Shown here in pieces: positions 8,753-18,477 of a stretch of DNA of 29,745 bases. The position numbers were made by a program, and so were the translations under genes. Under the pieces are notes generated by a model that saw nothing but the letters and a program-made list of their open reading frames with translations, made no database searches and was not told where the DNA came from. Source of the stretch: JBDLRH01 sp039800165 (lineage in GTDB: Bacteria > Pseudomonadota > Gammaproteobacteria > Burkholderiales > Burkholderiaceae_C); assembly GCA_039800165.1 (NCBI GenBank), contig JBDLRH010000012.1, positions 1 to 29,745 on the forward strand, written 5' to 3'. Each line of letters begins with the position of its first letter. Position 1 is the stretch's first letter.

Positions 8753-9973
8753 GTGAGTGGCAGCGCCGAAGCTGCAAGCGCCGCGCCTCGCATCGGCGTG
8801 GTCGCCGGCGAGGCTTCGGGTGACCTGCTGGGCGCCTTGCTGCTGCGCGGCCTGCGTGAACGCTGGCCCGGCCTGCAGGTGGCCGGCATTGCCGGGCCGC
8901 GGATGATGGCCGAGGGCGCGCAGTCGTGGTGGCCGATGGAGCGGCTGTCGGTGTTTGGCTATGTGGACGCGCTCAAGCGCCTGCCCGAGCTGCTGCGCAT
9001 CCGCCGCGCGCTCGGTGCCCGGCTGATCGCCGAGCGCCCGGCGGTGTTCGTGGGCATCGATGCGCCCGACTTCAACTTCGGGCTTGAGGCACGGCTGCGG
9101 GCCGCCGGGCTGCGTACGGTGCATTTCGTCTGTCCGTCGATCTGGGCCTGGCGCGGCGAGCGGGTGCACAAGCTCAAGGCCGCCGTGGACCATGTGCTGT
9201 GCCTCTTTCCGTTCGAGCCGGCGCTGCTGCAGCGCCATGGGGTGGCGGCCACCTACGTGGGGCACCCGCTGGCCGACGCGATCCCGATGGAGCCGCCGCG
9301 CGCCGCGGCGCGCACCGCGCTCGGCCTGGGCGCTGGCGAAACGGTGGTGGCCCTGCTGCCGGGCAGCCGGCGCAGCGAGGTGCGGCACATCGCGCCGTCG
9401 CTGTTGCAGGCTGCGGTGCGGATGCATCAACAGCGACCGGGGCTGCGCTTTGTGCTGCCGGTGGCGCCGGGCTTGCGCGCCGAGGTCGAGGGCGCGTGGA
9501 ATCAAGTCCGGGCAGAGGCACAAGGCCAGCAGCTGCCCGATGCACAGGCGAATCCGCAAGCACCCTCTGCGGCGCTGCCCAGCCTGCAACTGGTTGACGG
9601 CCAGTCGCATGCCGTTCTGGCCGCCTGCGACGTGGCGCTGGTGGCCAGTGGCACGGCAGCGCTGGAGGCGGCGCTGTTCAAGCGGCCGATGGTGATCGTC
9701 TATCGCATGGCGTGGCTGAACTGGCAGCGCATGCGGCGCATGGCCTACCAGCCGTGGTTCGGGTTGCCCAACATCCTGAGCGAAGCCTTCGTGGTGCCCG
9801 AGCTGATTCAGGACGCAGCGACCCCCGAGGCGATTGCGCGGGAGGGCCTGGCGTGGCTTGCGGATGCGGCCCGTTGCGCCGTGGTTCAGCAGCGCTTTGC
9901 CGACCTTCATCAACAGTTGCGCCAGGACACGGCGCGCAAGGCGGGCGATGCCATCGCGCAGCTCCTCGCTTAA
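8753..9973 (+). CDS. lpxB: Lipid-A-disaccharide synthase
   Basis: LpxB joins UDP-2,3-diacylglucosamine to lipid X, forming the beta-1,6 disaccharide of lipid A at the inner membrane face (glycosyltransferase family 19). Recognisable parts are the N-terminal GVVAGEASGDLLGA, the central PSIWAWRGERV, LLPGSRRSEVRHI, and LVASGTAALEAALFKRPMVI. The start is GTG at 8753, with GAGG eight bases upstream. At 406 residues it is longer than the E. coli enzyme (382). Part of the excess is a Gln/Ala/Pro-rich stretch at about residues 253-276 between the two C-terminal-domain motifs. Its end overlaps rnhB by 26 bases. Confidence 0.95.
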   Translation: MSGSAEAASAAPRIGVVAGEASGDLLGALLLRGLRERWPGLQVAGIAGPRMMAEGAQSWWPMERLSVFGYVDALKRLPELLRIRRALGARLIAERPAVFVGIDAPDFNFGLEARLRAAGLRTVHFVCPSIWAWRGERVHKLKAAVDHVLCLFPFEPALLQRHGVAATYVGHPLADAIPMEPPRAAARTALGLGAGETVVALLPGSRRSEVRHIAPSLLQAAVRMHQQRPGLRFVLPVAPGLRAEVEGAWNQVRAEAQGQQLPDAQANPQAPSAALPSLQLVDGQSHAVLAACDVALVASGTAALEAALFKRPMVIVYRMAWLNWQRMRRMAYQPWFGLPNILSEAFVVPELIQDAATPEAIAREGLAWLADAARCAVVQQRFADLHQQLRQDTARKAGDAIAQLLA

Positions 9974-10637
9974 GCCGGCTGCGCGCGCCGCGGGCAAGCC
10001 CGTGCGACGCGCTGCGGTGGTGCAGCAGCTTGGCCTGAGCTGGGATGTGCCCGGCCTGATGGCCGGCGTGGACGAAGCCGGGCGCGGGCCGATCGCCGGG
10101 CCGGTGGTGGCCGCTGCGGTCATCCTGGACGACTTGCGGCCGATTCGCGGGCTGGCCGATTCCAAGGTGCTGTCGCCGCTCAAGCGCGAGCGGCTGCACG
10201 ACGAGATTCGCGCACACGCCCTGTGTTGTGCGGTCGGCGAGGCCAGCGTCGAGGAAATCGACCGCCTGAACATCCTGCAGGCCACGATGCTGGCGATGCG
10301 CCGGGCGGTGCAGGGCCTGCGCCTGAAGCCGGCGAAGGTGCTGGTGGACGGCAACCGCCTGCCCGAGCTGGATGTGCTGGCCGAGGCCATCGTGGGCGGC
10401 GACGCGAAGGTGCCTGCGATTTCGGCGGCGTCGATCATCGCCAAGGTGCACCGCGACCGCTGGTGCGCCGAGCAGCATGCGCTGTACCCGCAATACGGCT
10501 TTGATGCGCACAAGGGCTACGGCACCGCCGAGCACCTGGCTGCCTTGCGCACGCACGGGCCGTGCCCGCTGCACCGGCGCAGCTTTGCGCCGGTGGCTGC
10601 GCTGCTGGACGGACCGCCCGAAGGAGCCGGGGCATGA
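9948..10637 (+). CDS. rnhB: Ribonuclease HII
   Basis: RNase HII cuts RNA in RNA-DNA hybrids and starts removal of single ribonucleotides misincorporated in DNA. The conserved AGVDEAGRGPIAGPV places the first catalytic Asp and Glu at residues 42-43. LVDGNRLPELDV and SIIAKVHRDR are further family motifs. I chose ATG 9948 inside lpxB because AAGG at 9938-9941 is an ideally spaced ribosome-binding site. This gives 229 residues, slightly longer than usual because of a basic N-terminal extension (about 35 residues). Its stop overlaps the next start as ATGA. The link between lpxB and rnhB is common and does not imply a shared function. Confidence 0.93.
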   Translation: MPSRSSSLKPAARAAGKPVRRAAVVQQLGLSWDVPGLMAGVDEAGRGPIAGPVVAAAVILDDLRPIRGLADSKVLSPLKRERLHDEIRAHALCCAVGEASVEEIDRLNILQATMLAMRRAVQGLRLKPAKVLVDGNRLPELDVLAEAIVGGDAKVPAISAASIIAKVHRDRWCAEQHALYPQYGFDAHKGYGTAEHLAALRTHGPCPLHRRSFAPVAALLDGPPEGAGA

Positions 10638-11461
10638 GCAGCGAGGGCCGCAGAGGCGATGGTCCGCGCGTGGAGCGTGTGGGTTCGCGCGACAACGCGG
10701 GGTACAAGTCGCTCAAGCGGCTGGTGCAGGACAACGCGGCCTACCGCCGCCAGCAGCGCCTGTGGCTGGAGGGCGACCACCTGTGCCGCGCCGCGCTGCA
10801 GCGCGGCCGCGCGCCGCTCGAGGCGGTGTTCAGCGAATCCGAATGGAACGCAGCAGGGCACGCCTGGCGCGATCTGCCCGCCTTGAACGGTGTGCGCCTG
10901 ACGGTGCTGGACGATGCGCTGTGGGCGTCCCTCAGTGCGCTGGAGTCGCCCGCGCGCATGGGCTTTGTGCTCGAGCTGCCTGCAGCGCCCGCGCTGGACC
11001 CGCAGGCCCCCACCGTGGTGCTGGACCGTGTGCAGGATGCCGGCAACGTCGGGTCGATCCTGCGCAGCGCGTCGGCCTTTGGCTTTGCACAGGTGCTGGC
11101 GCTCTGCGGTACGGCAGCCCTGTGGAGCCCCAAGGTATTGCGCGCCGGCATGGGCGCGCATTTCGCGCTGCGGCTGATCGAGGGCGCTGACGCATCCGCG
11201 GTGGACGCCTTGCGCGTTCCGCTGCTGGCCACCAGCTCGCATGGCGGTGAACGGCTGGGCAGCATCGCGCTGCCCTGGCCCTGCGCCTGGCTGCTGGGGC
11301 ACGAAGGGCAGGGCGTGGCCGCGGAGTTGCTGGGCCGCGCAGGCCAGCGCGTGCGCATTGCCCAGCCGGGAGGAGAGGAGTCGCTGAACGTGGCGGCTGC
11401 TGCGGCCATCTGCCTGCATGCCAGCGCCTCGGCAGCAAGCCCAGACCCAGGCCACGCCTGA
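10634..11461 (+). CDS. TrmH/SpoU-family RNA 2'-O-methyltransferase
   Basis: This 275-residue protein belongs to the SPOUT class of SAM-dependent 2'-O-ribose methyltransferases. All three SpoU motifs are present: motif 1 LDRVQDAGNVGSILRSA, motif 2 WLLGHEGQGV, and motif 3 with EESLNVAAAAAI near the C-terminus. The N-terminal ~100 residues resemble the L30e-like substrate-binding domain of the RlmB/TsnR group (YRRQQRLWLEGDHL). The exact target (23S rRNA or tRNA) cannot be decided from sequence alone, so no symbol is given. AAGGAG at 10621-10626 is a perfect ribosome-binding site for the ATG at 10634. It is the last gene of the envelope cluster; a 202-base gap follows. Confidence 0.88.
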   Translation: MSSEGRRGDGPRVERVGSRDNAGYKSLKRLVQDNAAYRRQQRLWLEGDHLCRAALQRGRAPLEAVFSESEWNAAGHAWRDLPALNGVRLTVLDDALWASLSALESPARMGFVLELPAAPALDPQAPTVVLDRVQDAGNVGSILRSASAFGFAQVLALCGTAALWSPKVLRAGMGAHFALRLIEGADASAVDALRVPLLATSSHGGERLGSIALPWPCAWLLGHEGQGVAAELLGRAGQRVRIAQPGGEESLNVAAAAAICLHASASAASPDPGHA

Positions 11462-11524
11462 GTCGGCTTGGCCCCCGGGTGGCAGCGCCGATGGCCCGCT
11501 TCGGGCGCGGGAATGGCCGCCGTT

Positions 11525-11530
11525 TATAAT
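11525..11530 (+). promoter_or_regulatory. Probable -10 element of the carAB promoter
   Basis: A perfect TATAAT stands at 11525-11530 in otherwise GC-rich DNA, 134 bases before the carA start. A -35 match at the usual spacing is poor (TTCGGG at 11500-11505, 19 bases away), so an activator may be needed. Transcription would begin near 11537, giving a leader of about 127 bases with room for regulation. Confidence 0.5.
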
Positions 11531-11605
11531 GAGAGGCTTTCCCGCAATTGCGTACGCCCTGCCGCATCCAAGCCCGAACAGACCCAAGACAGACACCGGA
11601 GCTTG

Positions 11606-11647
11606 ATGGCTTTGGCGTCGCGTCGGACGCACTCGGCGTACCCGTAA
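11606..11647 (+). CDS. Possible carA leader peptide (13 residues)
   Basis: A short reading frame MALASRRTHSAYP starts at ATG 11606, with GGAG at 11598-11601 four bases upstream. It ends at TAA 11645-11647, 16 bases before the carA GTG. The carA ribosome-binding site GGAG (11654-11657) lies within that 16-base gap. The frame holds two adjacent Arg codons and ends Tyr-Pro-stop. A 5-bp hairpin (GCGTC 11615-11619 with GACGC 11626-11630) lies within it. CarAB makes carbamoyl phosphate for arginine and pyrimidines, so an arginine-sensing or coupling leader would make sense. This is inference; so short a frame can occur by chance. Confidence 0.35.
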   Translation: MALASRRTHSAYP

Positions 11648-11663
11648 CCATCCGGAGATCCCA

Positions 11664-12827
11664 GTGCTTTCGTCTCTCAAGGGCCAACACCCGCACGCCA
11701 TCCTGGCGCTCGCAGACGGCACGGTCTTTCTCGGTCACTCGATCGGAGCCACCGGCTCCACCGCCGGCGAGGTGGTGTTCAACACCGCCATCACCGGCTA
11801 CCAGGAAATCCTCACCGACCCCAGCTACTGCCGGCAGATCGTCACGCTGACGTATCCGCACATCGGCAACTATGGCGTCAACGCAGAGGACATCGAGGCC
11901 GACAAGGTCTATGCCGCCGGCTTGATCATCAAGGACCTGCCGCTGCTGGCCAGCAACTTCCGCAGCACACTCACCCTCACGCAGTACCTGCAGCGCGAGG
12001 GCACGGTGGCGATTGCCGGCATCGACACCCGCCGCCTGACGCGTCACCTGCGCACCGGTGGCGCGCAAAACGGATGCATCCTGGCGCTGGCCGACGGCGT
12101 GGCCGTCAGCCAGGCCCACATCGACCAGGCCATCGCTGCCGCCAAGGGCGCGCCCAGCATGGCCGGGCAAGACCTGGCGCAGGTGGTGTCGGTGCAGCAG
12201 TCCTACCCGTGGACGCAGACCGAATGGAAGCTCGAAGGTGGCTATGGCACACAGACGAGCCCGCGCTTTCATGTGGTGGCCTACGACTTCGGCGTGAAGA
12301 AGAACATCCTGCGCATGCTGGCCGAGCGCGGCTGCAAGGTGACGGTGGTGCCCGCCAGGACGCCGGCGGCCGAGGTGCTGAAGCACCGGCCGGACGGCAT
12401 CTTCCTGTCCAACGGCCCTGGCGACCCCGAGCCCTGCGACTACGCCATTGCCGCGGCGCGCGAACTGATCGACACCGGCACCCCGACCTTCGGCATCTGC
12501 CTGGGCCACCAGATCATGGCGCTGGCCAGCGGTGCGAAGACCTTCAAGATGAAGTTCGGCCACCACGGCGCGAACCATCCGGTGAAGGACCTGGACACCG
12601 GCCGGGTGTCCATCACCAGCCAGAACCACGGCTTTGCGGTGGATGAGAAGTCGCTGCCCGCCAACCTGCGCGCAACGCATGTCAGCCTGTTCGACGGCAC
12701 CCTGCAGGGCCTGGCCCGCACTGACAAGCCGGCGTTCTGCTTCCAGGGCCACCCGGAAGCCTCGCCCGGGCCGCACGACATTGCCTACCTGTTCGACCGC
12801 TTCACCGCGCTGATGGAGAAAAAGTAA
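11664..12827 (+). CDS. carA: Carbamoyl-phosphate synthase, small (glutaminase) subunit
   Basis: CarA hydrolyses glutamine and passes ammonia to CarB for carbamoyl phosphate synthesis, feeding arginine and pyrimidine pathways. The 387-residue protein has the N-terminal CarA domain (LALADGTVFLG, NTAITGYQEILTDPSY) and a C-terminal class I glutamine amidotransferase domain. Its catalytic triad is visible as C279 in FGICLGHQ, with H363 and E365 in FQGHPEASPGP. The start is GTG at 11664 with GGAG six bases upstream. The stop TAA is followed directly by the carB ATG with no gap, so equal synthesis of the two subunits is likely. Confidence 0.98.
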   Translation: MLSSLKGQHPHAILALADGTVFLGHSIGATGSTAGEVVFNTAITGYQEILTDPSYCRQIVTLTYPHIGNYGVNAEDIEADKVYAAGLIIKDLPLLASNFRSTLTLTQYLQREGTVAIAGIDTRRLTRHLRTGGAQNGCILALADGVAVSQAHIDQAIAAAKGAPSMAGQDLAQVVSVQQSYPWTQTEWKLEGGYGTQTSPRFHVVAYDFGVKKNILRMLAERGCKVTVVPARTPAAEVLKHRPDGIFLSNGPGDPEPCDYAIAAARELIDTGTPTFGICLGHQIMALASGAKTFKMKFGHHGANHPVKDLDTGRVSITSQNHGFAVDEKSLPANLRATHVSLFDGTLQGLARTDKPAFCFQGHPEASPGPHDIAYLFDRFTALMEKK

Positions 12828-16079
<3,252 letters not shown>

Positions 16080-16127
16080 CGCTTCGCGCGCGGCCCACCC
16101 GGCGGGGCCGGGCCTGCATCAACCGAT

Positions 16128-16147
16128 GGCGGGGCATAATTCCCGCC
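16128..16147 (+). promoter_or_regulatory. Probable greA promoter -10 inside an inverted repeat
   Basis: CATAAT at 16135-16140 is the only AT-rich -10-like hexamer in the carB-greA gap. It is flanked by a perfect 6-bp inverted repeat, GGCGGG (16128-16133) and CCCGCC (16142-16147), which could be an operator. No good -35 is visible. Transcription would start near 16147, just upstream of the terminator at 16154-16189. Confidence 0.4.
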
Positions 16148-16153
16148 AACCCG

Positions 16154-16189
16154 ACCGCCTGGCGGAGACGCCCGGCGGTCTGCTTTTTT
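16154..16189 (+). terminator. Intrinsic terminator in the carB-greA gap (greA leader)
   Basis: ACCGCC (16154-16159) pairs with GGCGGT (16174-16179). Inside it GGCG (16161-16164) pairs with CGCC (16169-16172) around a GAGA tetraloop, with one mismatch between the two helices. CTGC and six T residues (16184-16189) follow. This is a standard Rho-independent terminator. It may end the carAB transcript, but it also lies downstream of the only candidate greA promoter and 22 bases before the greA start codon, so it may also attenuate greA. Confidence 0.8.
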
Positions 16190-16211
16190 CACGTGATTTC
16201 GGAGCACGACG

Positions 16212-16688
16212 GTGGCCACCATTCCCATCACCCAGCGCGGAGCCGAGAAGCTCAAGGCCGAGCTCGATCGCCTCAAGAAGGTGGATCGGCCTGCGGTCAT
16301 CCAGGCCATTGCCGAGGCACGTGCGCAGGGCGACCTGAGCGAGAACGCCGAGTACGACGCCGCCAAGGACCGCCAGGGCTTCATTGAAGGGCGCATCCAG
16401 GAGGTCGAGGGCAAGCTCGCGGCCGCGCAGGTCATCAACCCGGCCACGCTGGATGCGGATGGCAAGGTGGTGTTCGGCGCCACGGTGGACCTGGAGGACG
16501 AGGCCAGTGGCGATGCGGTGACCTACCAGATCGTCGGCGAGGACGAGGCCGACCTGAAGCTGGGCCTGATCAACGTCGGCAGCCCGATCGCACGGGCGCT
16601 GATCGGCAAGGAAGAAGGCGACGTGGCCGAGGTGCAGGCACCCGGCGGCGTCAAGCGCTACGAAATCGTGGCGGTGCGCTACGTCTGA
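16212..16688 (+). CDS. greA: Transcription elongation factor GreA
   Basis: GreA enters the RNA polymerase secondary channel and stimulates cleavage of backtracked RNA, rescuing stalled complexes. The 158-residue protein has the N-terminal coiled coil with the acidic tip GDLSENAEYDAAKD and a C-terminal FKBP-like domain ending GVKRYEIVAVRYV. Length is typical. The start is GTG at 16212 with GGAG at 16201-16204, seven bases upstream. The order carB-greA is common in betaproteobacteria. A terminator lies in its leader, so autoregulation is plausible. Confidence 0.97.
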   Translation: MATIPITQRGAEKLKAELDRLKKVDRPAVIQAIAEARAQGDLSENAEYDAAKDRQGFIEGRIQEVEGKLAAAQVINPATLDADGKVVFGATVDLEDEASGDAVTYQIVGEDEADLKLGLINVGSPIARALIGKEEGDVAEVQAPGGVKRYEIVAVRYV

Positions 16689-16722
16689 CCCGGGTGCAGG
16701 CGCAGGTTCAGGTGCAGTGCAG

Positions 16723-17160
16723 ATGCCGGTTCGCGACTTCATCGTGCTTGCCTGTGCCGCGCTGTGGTTCGGCAGCCTGAGCGCGATCGGCTTCATTGCG
16801 GTGCCGCAACTGTTTGCGCATCTGGGCACGCCCGCGGCCGCCGGCAACATGGCGGCCAAGCTGTTTTCGGCGCAGTCGTGGGTGTCGATGGGCTGCGGCC
16901 TGCTGCTCCTGATGGCCGCTCGCCGCGGCAGCCCTCCGGTCATCGCGCCATGGGCCAAAGGCGGCCTGCCGTTCGTGGCCGCCGGCATGCTGCTGGCCTT
17001 GCTGCTGGAGCATGCGGTGGCCCCGCGTATCGCCGCGCGCGAGAACCTGGCGCTGTGGCATTCGGTGGGCACCGCGCTGTACGCGCTGCAGTGGGCTTGC
17101 GCCCTCTGGGTGCTGTGGCAGGTGGGGCGGCCCCGGCCGCAACGGCCGCCGCCGCAGTGA
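16723..17160 (+). CDS. DUF4149 domain-containing inner-membrane protein
   Basis: This 145-residue protein has about four hydrophobic segments: near residues 5-28 (VLACAALWFGSLSAIGFIAV), 50-65, 80-97 and 110-130. The layout WFGSLSAIGFIAVPQLFAHL near the N-terminus fits the DUF4149 family of small membrane proteins often found beside greA or yhbY in Burkholderiales. Its function is unknown. I prefer ATG 16723; GTG 16717 is an in-frame alternative two codons upstream, and the ribosome-binding site is weak for both. Its TGA is immediately followed by the reversed stop of yhbY, with no bases between the two convergent genes. Confidence 0.8.
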   Translation: MPVRDFIVLACAALWFGSLSAIGFIAVPQLFAHLGTPAAAGNMAAKLFSAQSWVSMGCGLLLLMAARRGSPPVIAPWAKGGLPFVAAGMLLALLLEHAVAPRIAARENLALWHSVGTALYALQWACALWVLWQVGRPRPQRPPPQ

Positions 17161-17634
17161 TCAGCCGAGCTGGCGCTTCTTGACCGATTTCTGCTTGGTC
17201 TTGGCGCGCTTGACCTGCCCGCCGGGCGTCAGGCGCTGGTTGCCCAGCACGCGCACGGTGCGCACCTCGGGCCGCTGGCCACCGCGCTTGCTGTACTTCA
17301 GCACCTTGATGTCGCGCGGGCCGGGCATGCGGTCGTCGTCCTCCGCACGGGCCTTGGCCGGCTTGGGGCGCCACAGCACCAGCAGCTTGCCGATGTGCTG
17401 GATGGGCGCGGCACCCAGGGCGTCGGCCAGGGCCAGGTAAATGCGCTCGCGCTCGGCGCGGTCGTCGCCGAACACCCGCACCTTGATCAGGCCGTGGGCA
17501 TGGAGGGCCGCATCCACCTCGCGCTGCACGGCGGGGGTCAGGCCTTCGCTTCCGATCAGGACCACGGGGTTGAGGTGGTGGGCGTCGGCGCGGTGCTGCT
17601 TGCGCTCGGCAATGGTCAGTTCAAGGACGGGCAT
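17161..17634 (-). CDS. yhbY: YhbY-family (CRM domain) ribosome-associated RNA-binding protein
   Basis: The 157-residue protein begins with a CRS1-YhbY (CRM) RNA-binding domain, about residues 1-97. It includes LTIAERKQHRADAHHLNPVV, a GLTPAV segment where many family members have a GxxG-type loop, and IQHIGKLLVLWRP. E. coli YhbY (97 residues) associates with pre-50S ribosomal particles. Here a basic C-terminal tail of about 60 residues rich in Lys and Arg is added, as in other betaproteobacterial members. Start ATG is at 17634-17632. It diverges from rlmE, another 50S maturation factor, across only 33 bases, matching the conserved yhbY/rlmE-ftsH arrangement. Confidence 0.93.
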   Translation of the reverse strand: MPVLELTIAERKQHRADAHHLNPVVLIGSEGLTPAVQREVDAALHAHGLIKVRVFGDDRAERERIYLALADALGAAPIQHIGKLLVLWRPKPAKARAEDDDRMPGPRDIKVLKYSKRGGQRPEVRTVRVLGNQRLTPGGQVKRAKTKQKSVKKRQLG

Positions 17635-17667
17635 GCCCGTATTATCGGTGCCACACCAAGGCAGGGC
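17635..17667. promoter_or_regulatory. Shared divergent promoter region of yhbY and rlmE
   Basis: The gap holds one AT-rich island, TATTATC at 17640-17646. It reads as a -10 (TATTAT) for rlmE and as GATAAT on the other strand for yhbY. A perfect palindrome GGGCATGCCC (17629-17638) covers the yhbY start codon. For rlmE, AAGG at 17658-17661 is a good ribosome-binding site. For yhbY there is almost no room for a 5' leader. The -35 elements are not clear on either strand. Confidence 0.4.
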
Positions 17668-18327
17668 ATGAAGGTCAAGACGAAAAGCAAGAAGGTCAAC
17701 AAGGCGTGGCTCAACGACCACGTCAACGACCCCTATGTGAAGCTCGCGCAAAAAGAGGGCTTCCGCGCCCGCGCGGCCTACAAGCTCAAGGAAATCGACG
17801 AGGCGCTGGGCCTGATCAAGCCCGGCCATGTGGTGGTGGACCTGGGCAGCGCCCCGGGTGCCTGGAGCCAGTACGTGCGGCGCAAGCTGGCTCCGCAGGG
17901 CGCCGCCGCGGGCGAGCTGGACGGCGCCATCCTGGCCATCGACATCCTGCCGATGGAGCCGATCGAGGGGGTGCAGTTCCTGCTGGGCGACTTCCGCGAG
18001 CCCGAGGTGCTGGCCCGGTTCGAGCAGCTGGTGGGCGACCGGCAGGTCGATGTGGTGGTCTCGGACATGGCGCCCAACCTGTCGGGTATCGAATCGGCCG
18101 ACGCGGCGCGCATTGCCCACCTGGTGGAGCTGGCGCTGGAGTTCGCCCAGGCCCACCTCAAGCCGCAGGGGGCGCTGGTGACCAAGGTGTTCCACGGCAG
18201 CGGCTACAGCCAGCTGGCCAAGGCCTTCAAGGAGCAGTTCCGGGTGGTCAAGCCGATCAAGCCCAAGGCCTCGCGCGACAAGTCTTCTGAAACCTTTCTG
18301 GTCGGCATCGGTCTGAAGAAGGCCTGA
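17668..18327 (+). CDS. rlmE: 23S rRNA (uridine-2552-2'-O)-methyltransferase RlmE
   Basis: RlmE (FtsJ/RrmJ) methylates U2552 in the A-loop of 23S rRNA, a late step of 50S assembly, and is heat-inducible in E. coli. The 219-residue protein has the N-terminal WLNDHVNDPYVKLAQKEGFR with RARAAYKLKEID, the SAM-binding DLGSAPGAWSQYV, the SDMAPNLSG motif and the C-terminal KPKASRDKSSETFLVG. The catalytic Lys-Asp-Lys-Glu pattern of the family is consistent with these blocks. ATG 17668 is chosen because AAGG stands six bases upstream and length then matches the family. It is followed by ftsH, as in E. coli. Confidence 0.97.
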   Translation: MKVKTKSKKVNKAWLNDHVNDPYVKLAQKEGFRARAAYKLKEIDEALGLIKPGHVVVDLGSAPGAWSQYVRRKLAPQGAAAGELDGAILAIDILPMEPIEGVQFLLGDFREPEVLARFEQLVGDRQVDVVVSDMAPNLSGIESADAARIAHLVELALEFAQAHLKPQGALVTKVFHGSGYSQLAKAFKEQFRVVKPIKPKASRDKSSETFLVGIGLKKA

Positions 18328-18388
18328 CCCGGCGCACGGGGCGCGCACATACCCGCGCACCCCCTATGGGCACCGTAGCGAAAATGCA

Positions 18389-18416
18389 TCGAAAAACGAC
18401 TTGAAACACCTAAAAT
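18389..18416 (+). promoter_or_regulatory. Possible ftsH promoter
   Basis: TCGAAA (18389-18394) and TAAAAT (18411-18416), 16 bases apart, form a moderate sigma-70-type promoter in the 150-base rlmE-ftsH gap. A CTTGAAA at 18400-18406 resembles a sigma-32 (heat-shock) -35 element, but no CCCCAT-type -10 follows at the right distance. Heat-shock control of ftsH is therefore not supported by the sequence alone. Confidence 0.35.
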
Positions 18417-18477
18417 GGGTGCAACCTGAGGTGTCGAGCAGGATGTCTTGCAACGCAGTACCTCACCGGAGCGTGAC

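Noticed and set aside
11529..11606. A 25-codon frame starting at the ATG that overlaps the carA TATAAT box (MRGFPAIAY...)
   Set aside because: If the TATAAT is the -10, this ATG lies upstream of the transcription start and would not be in the mRNA; it also lacks a proper ribosome-binding site.
16092..16109. GGCCC/GGGCC hairpin just after carB
   Set aside because: Only 5 bp with an 8-base loop and no T run; the element at 16154-16189 is a far better terminator.
18400..18406. CTTGAAA before ftsH as a sigma-32 heat-shock promoter
   Set aside because: No CCCCAT-like -10 stands 13-17 bases downstream, so half a promoter is not enough support.
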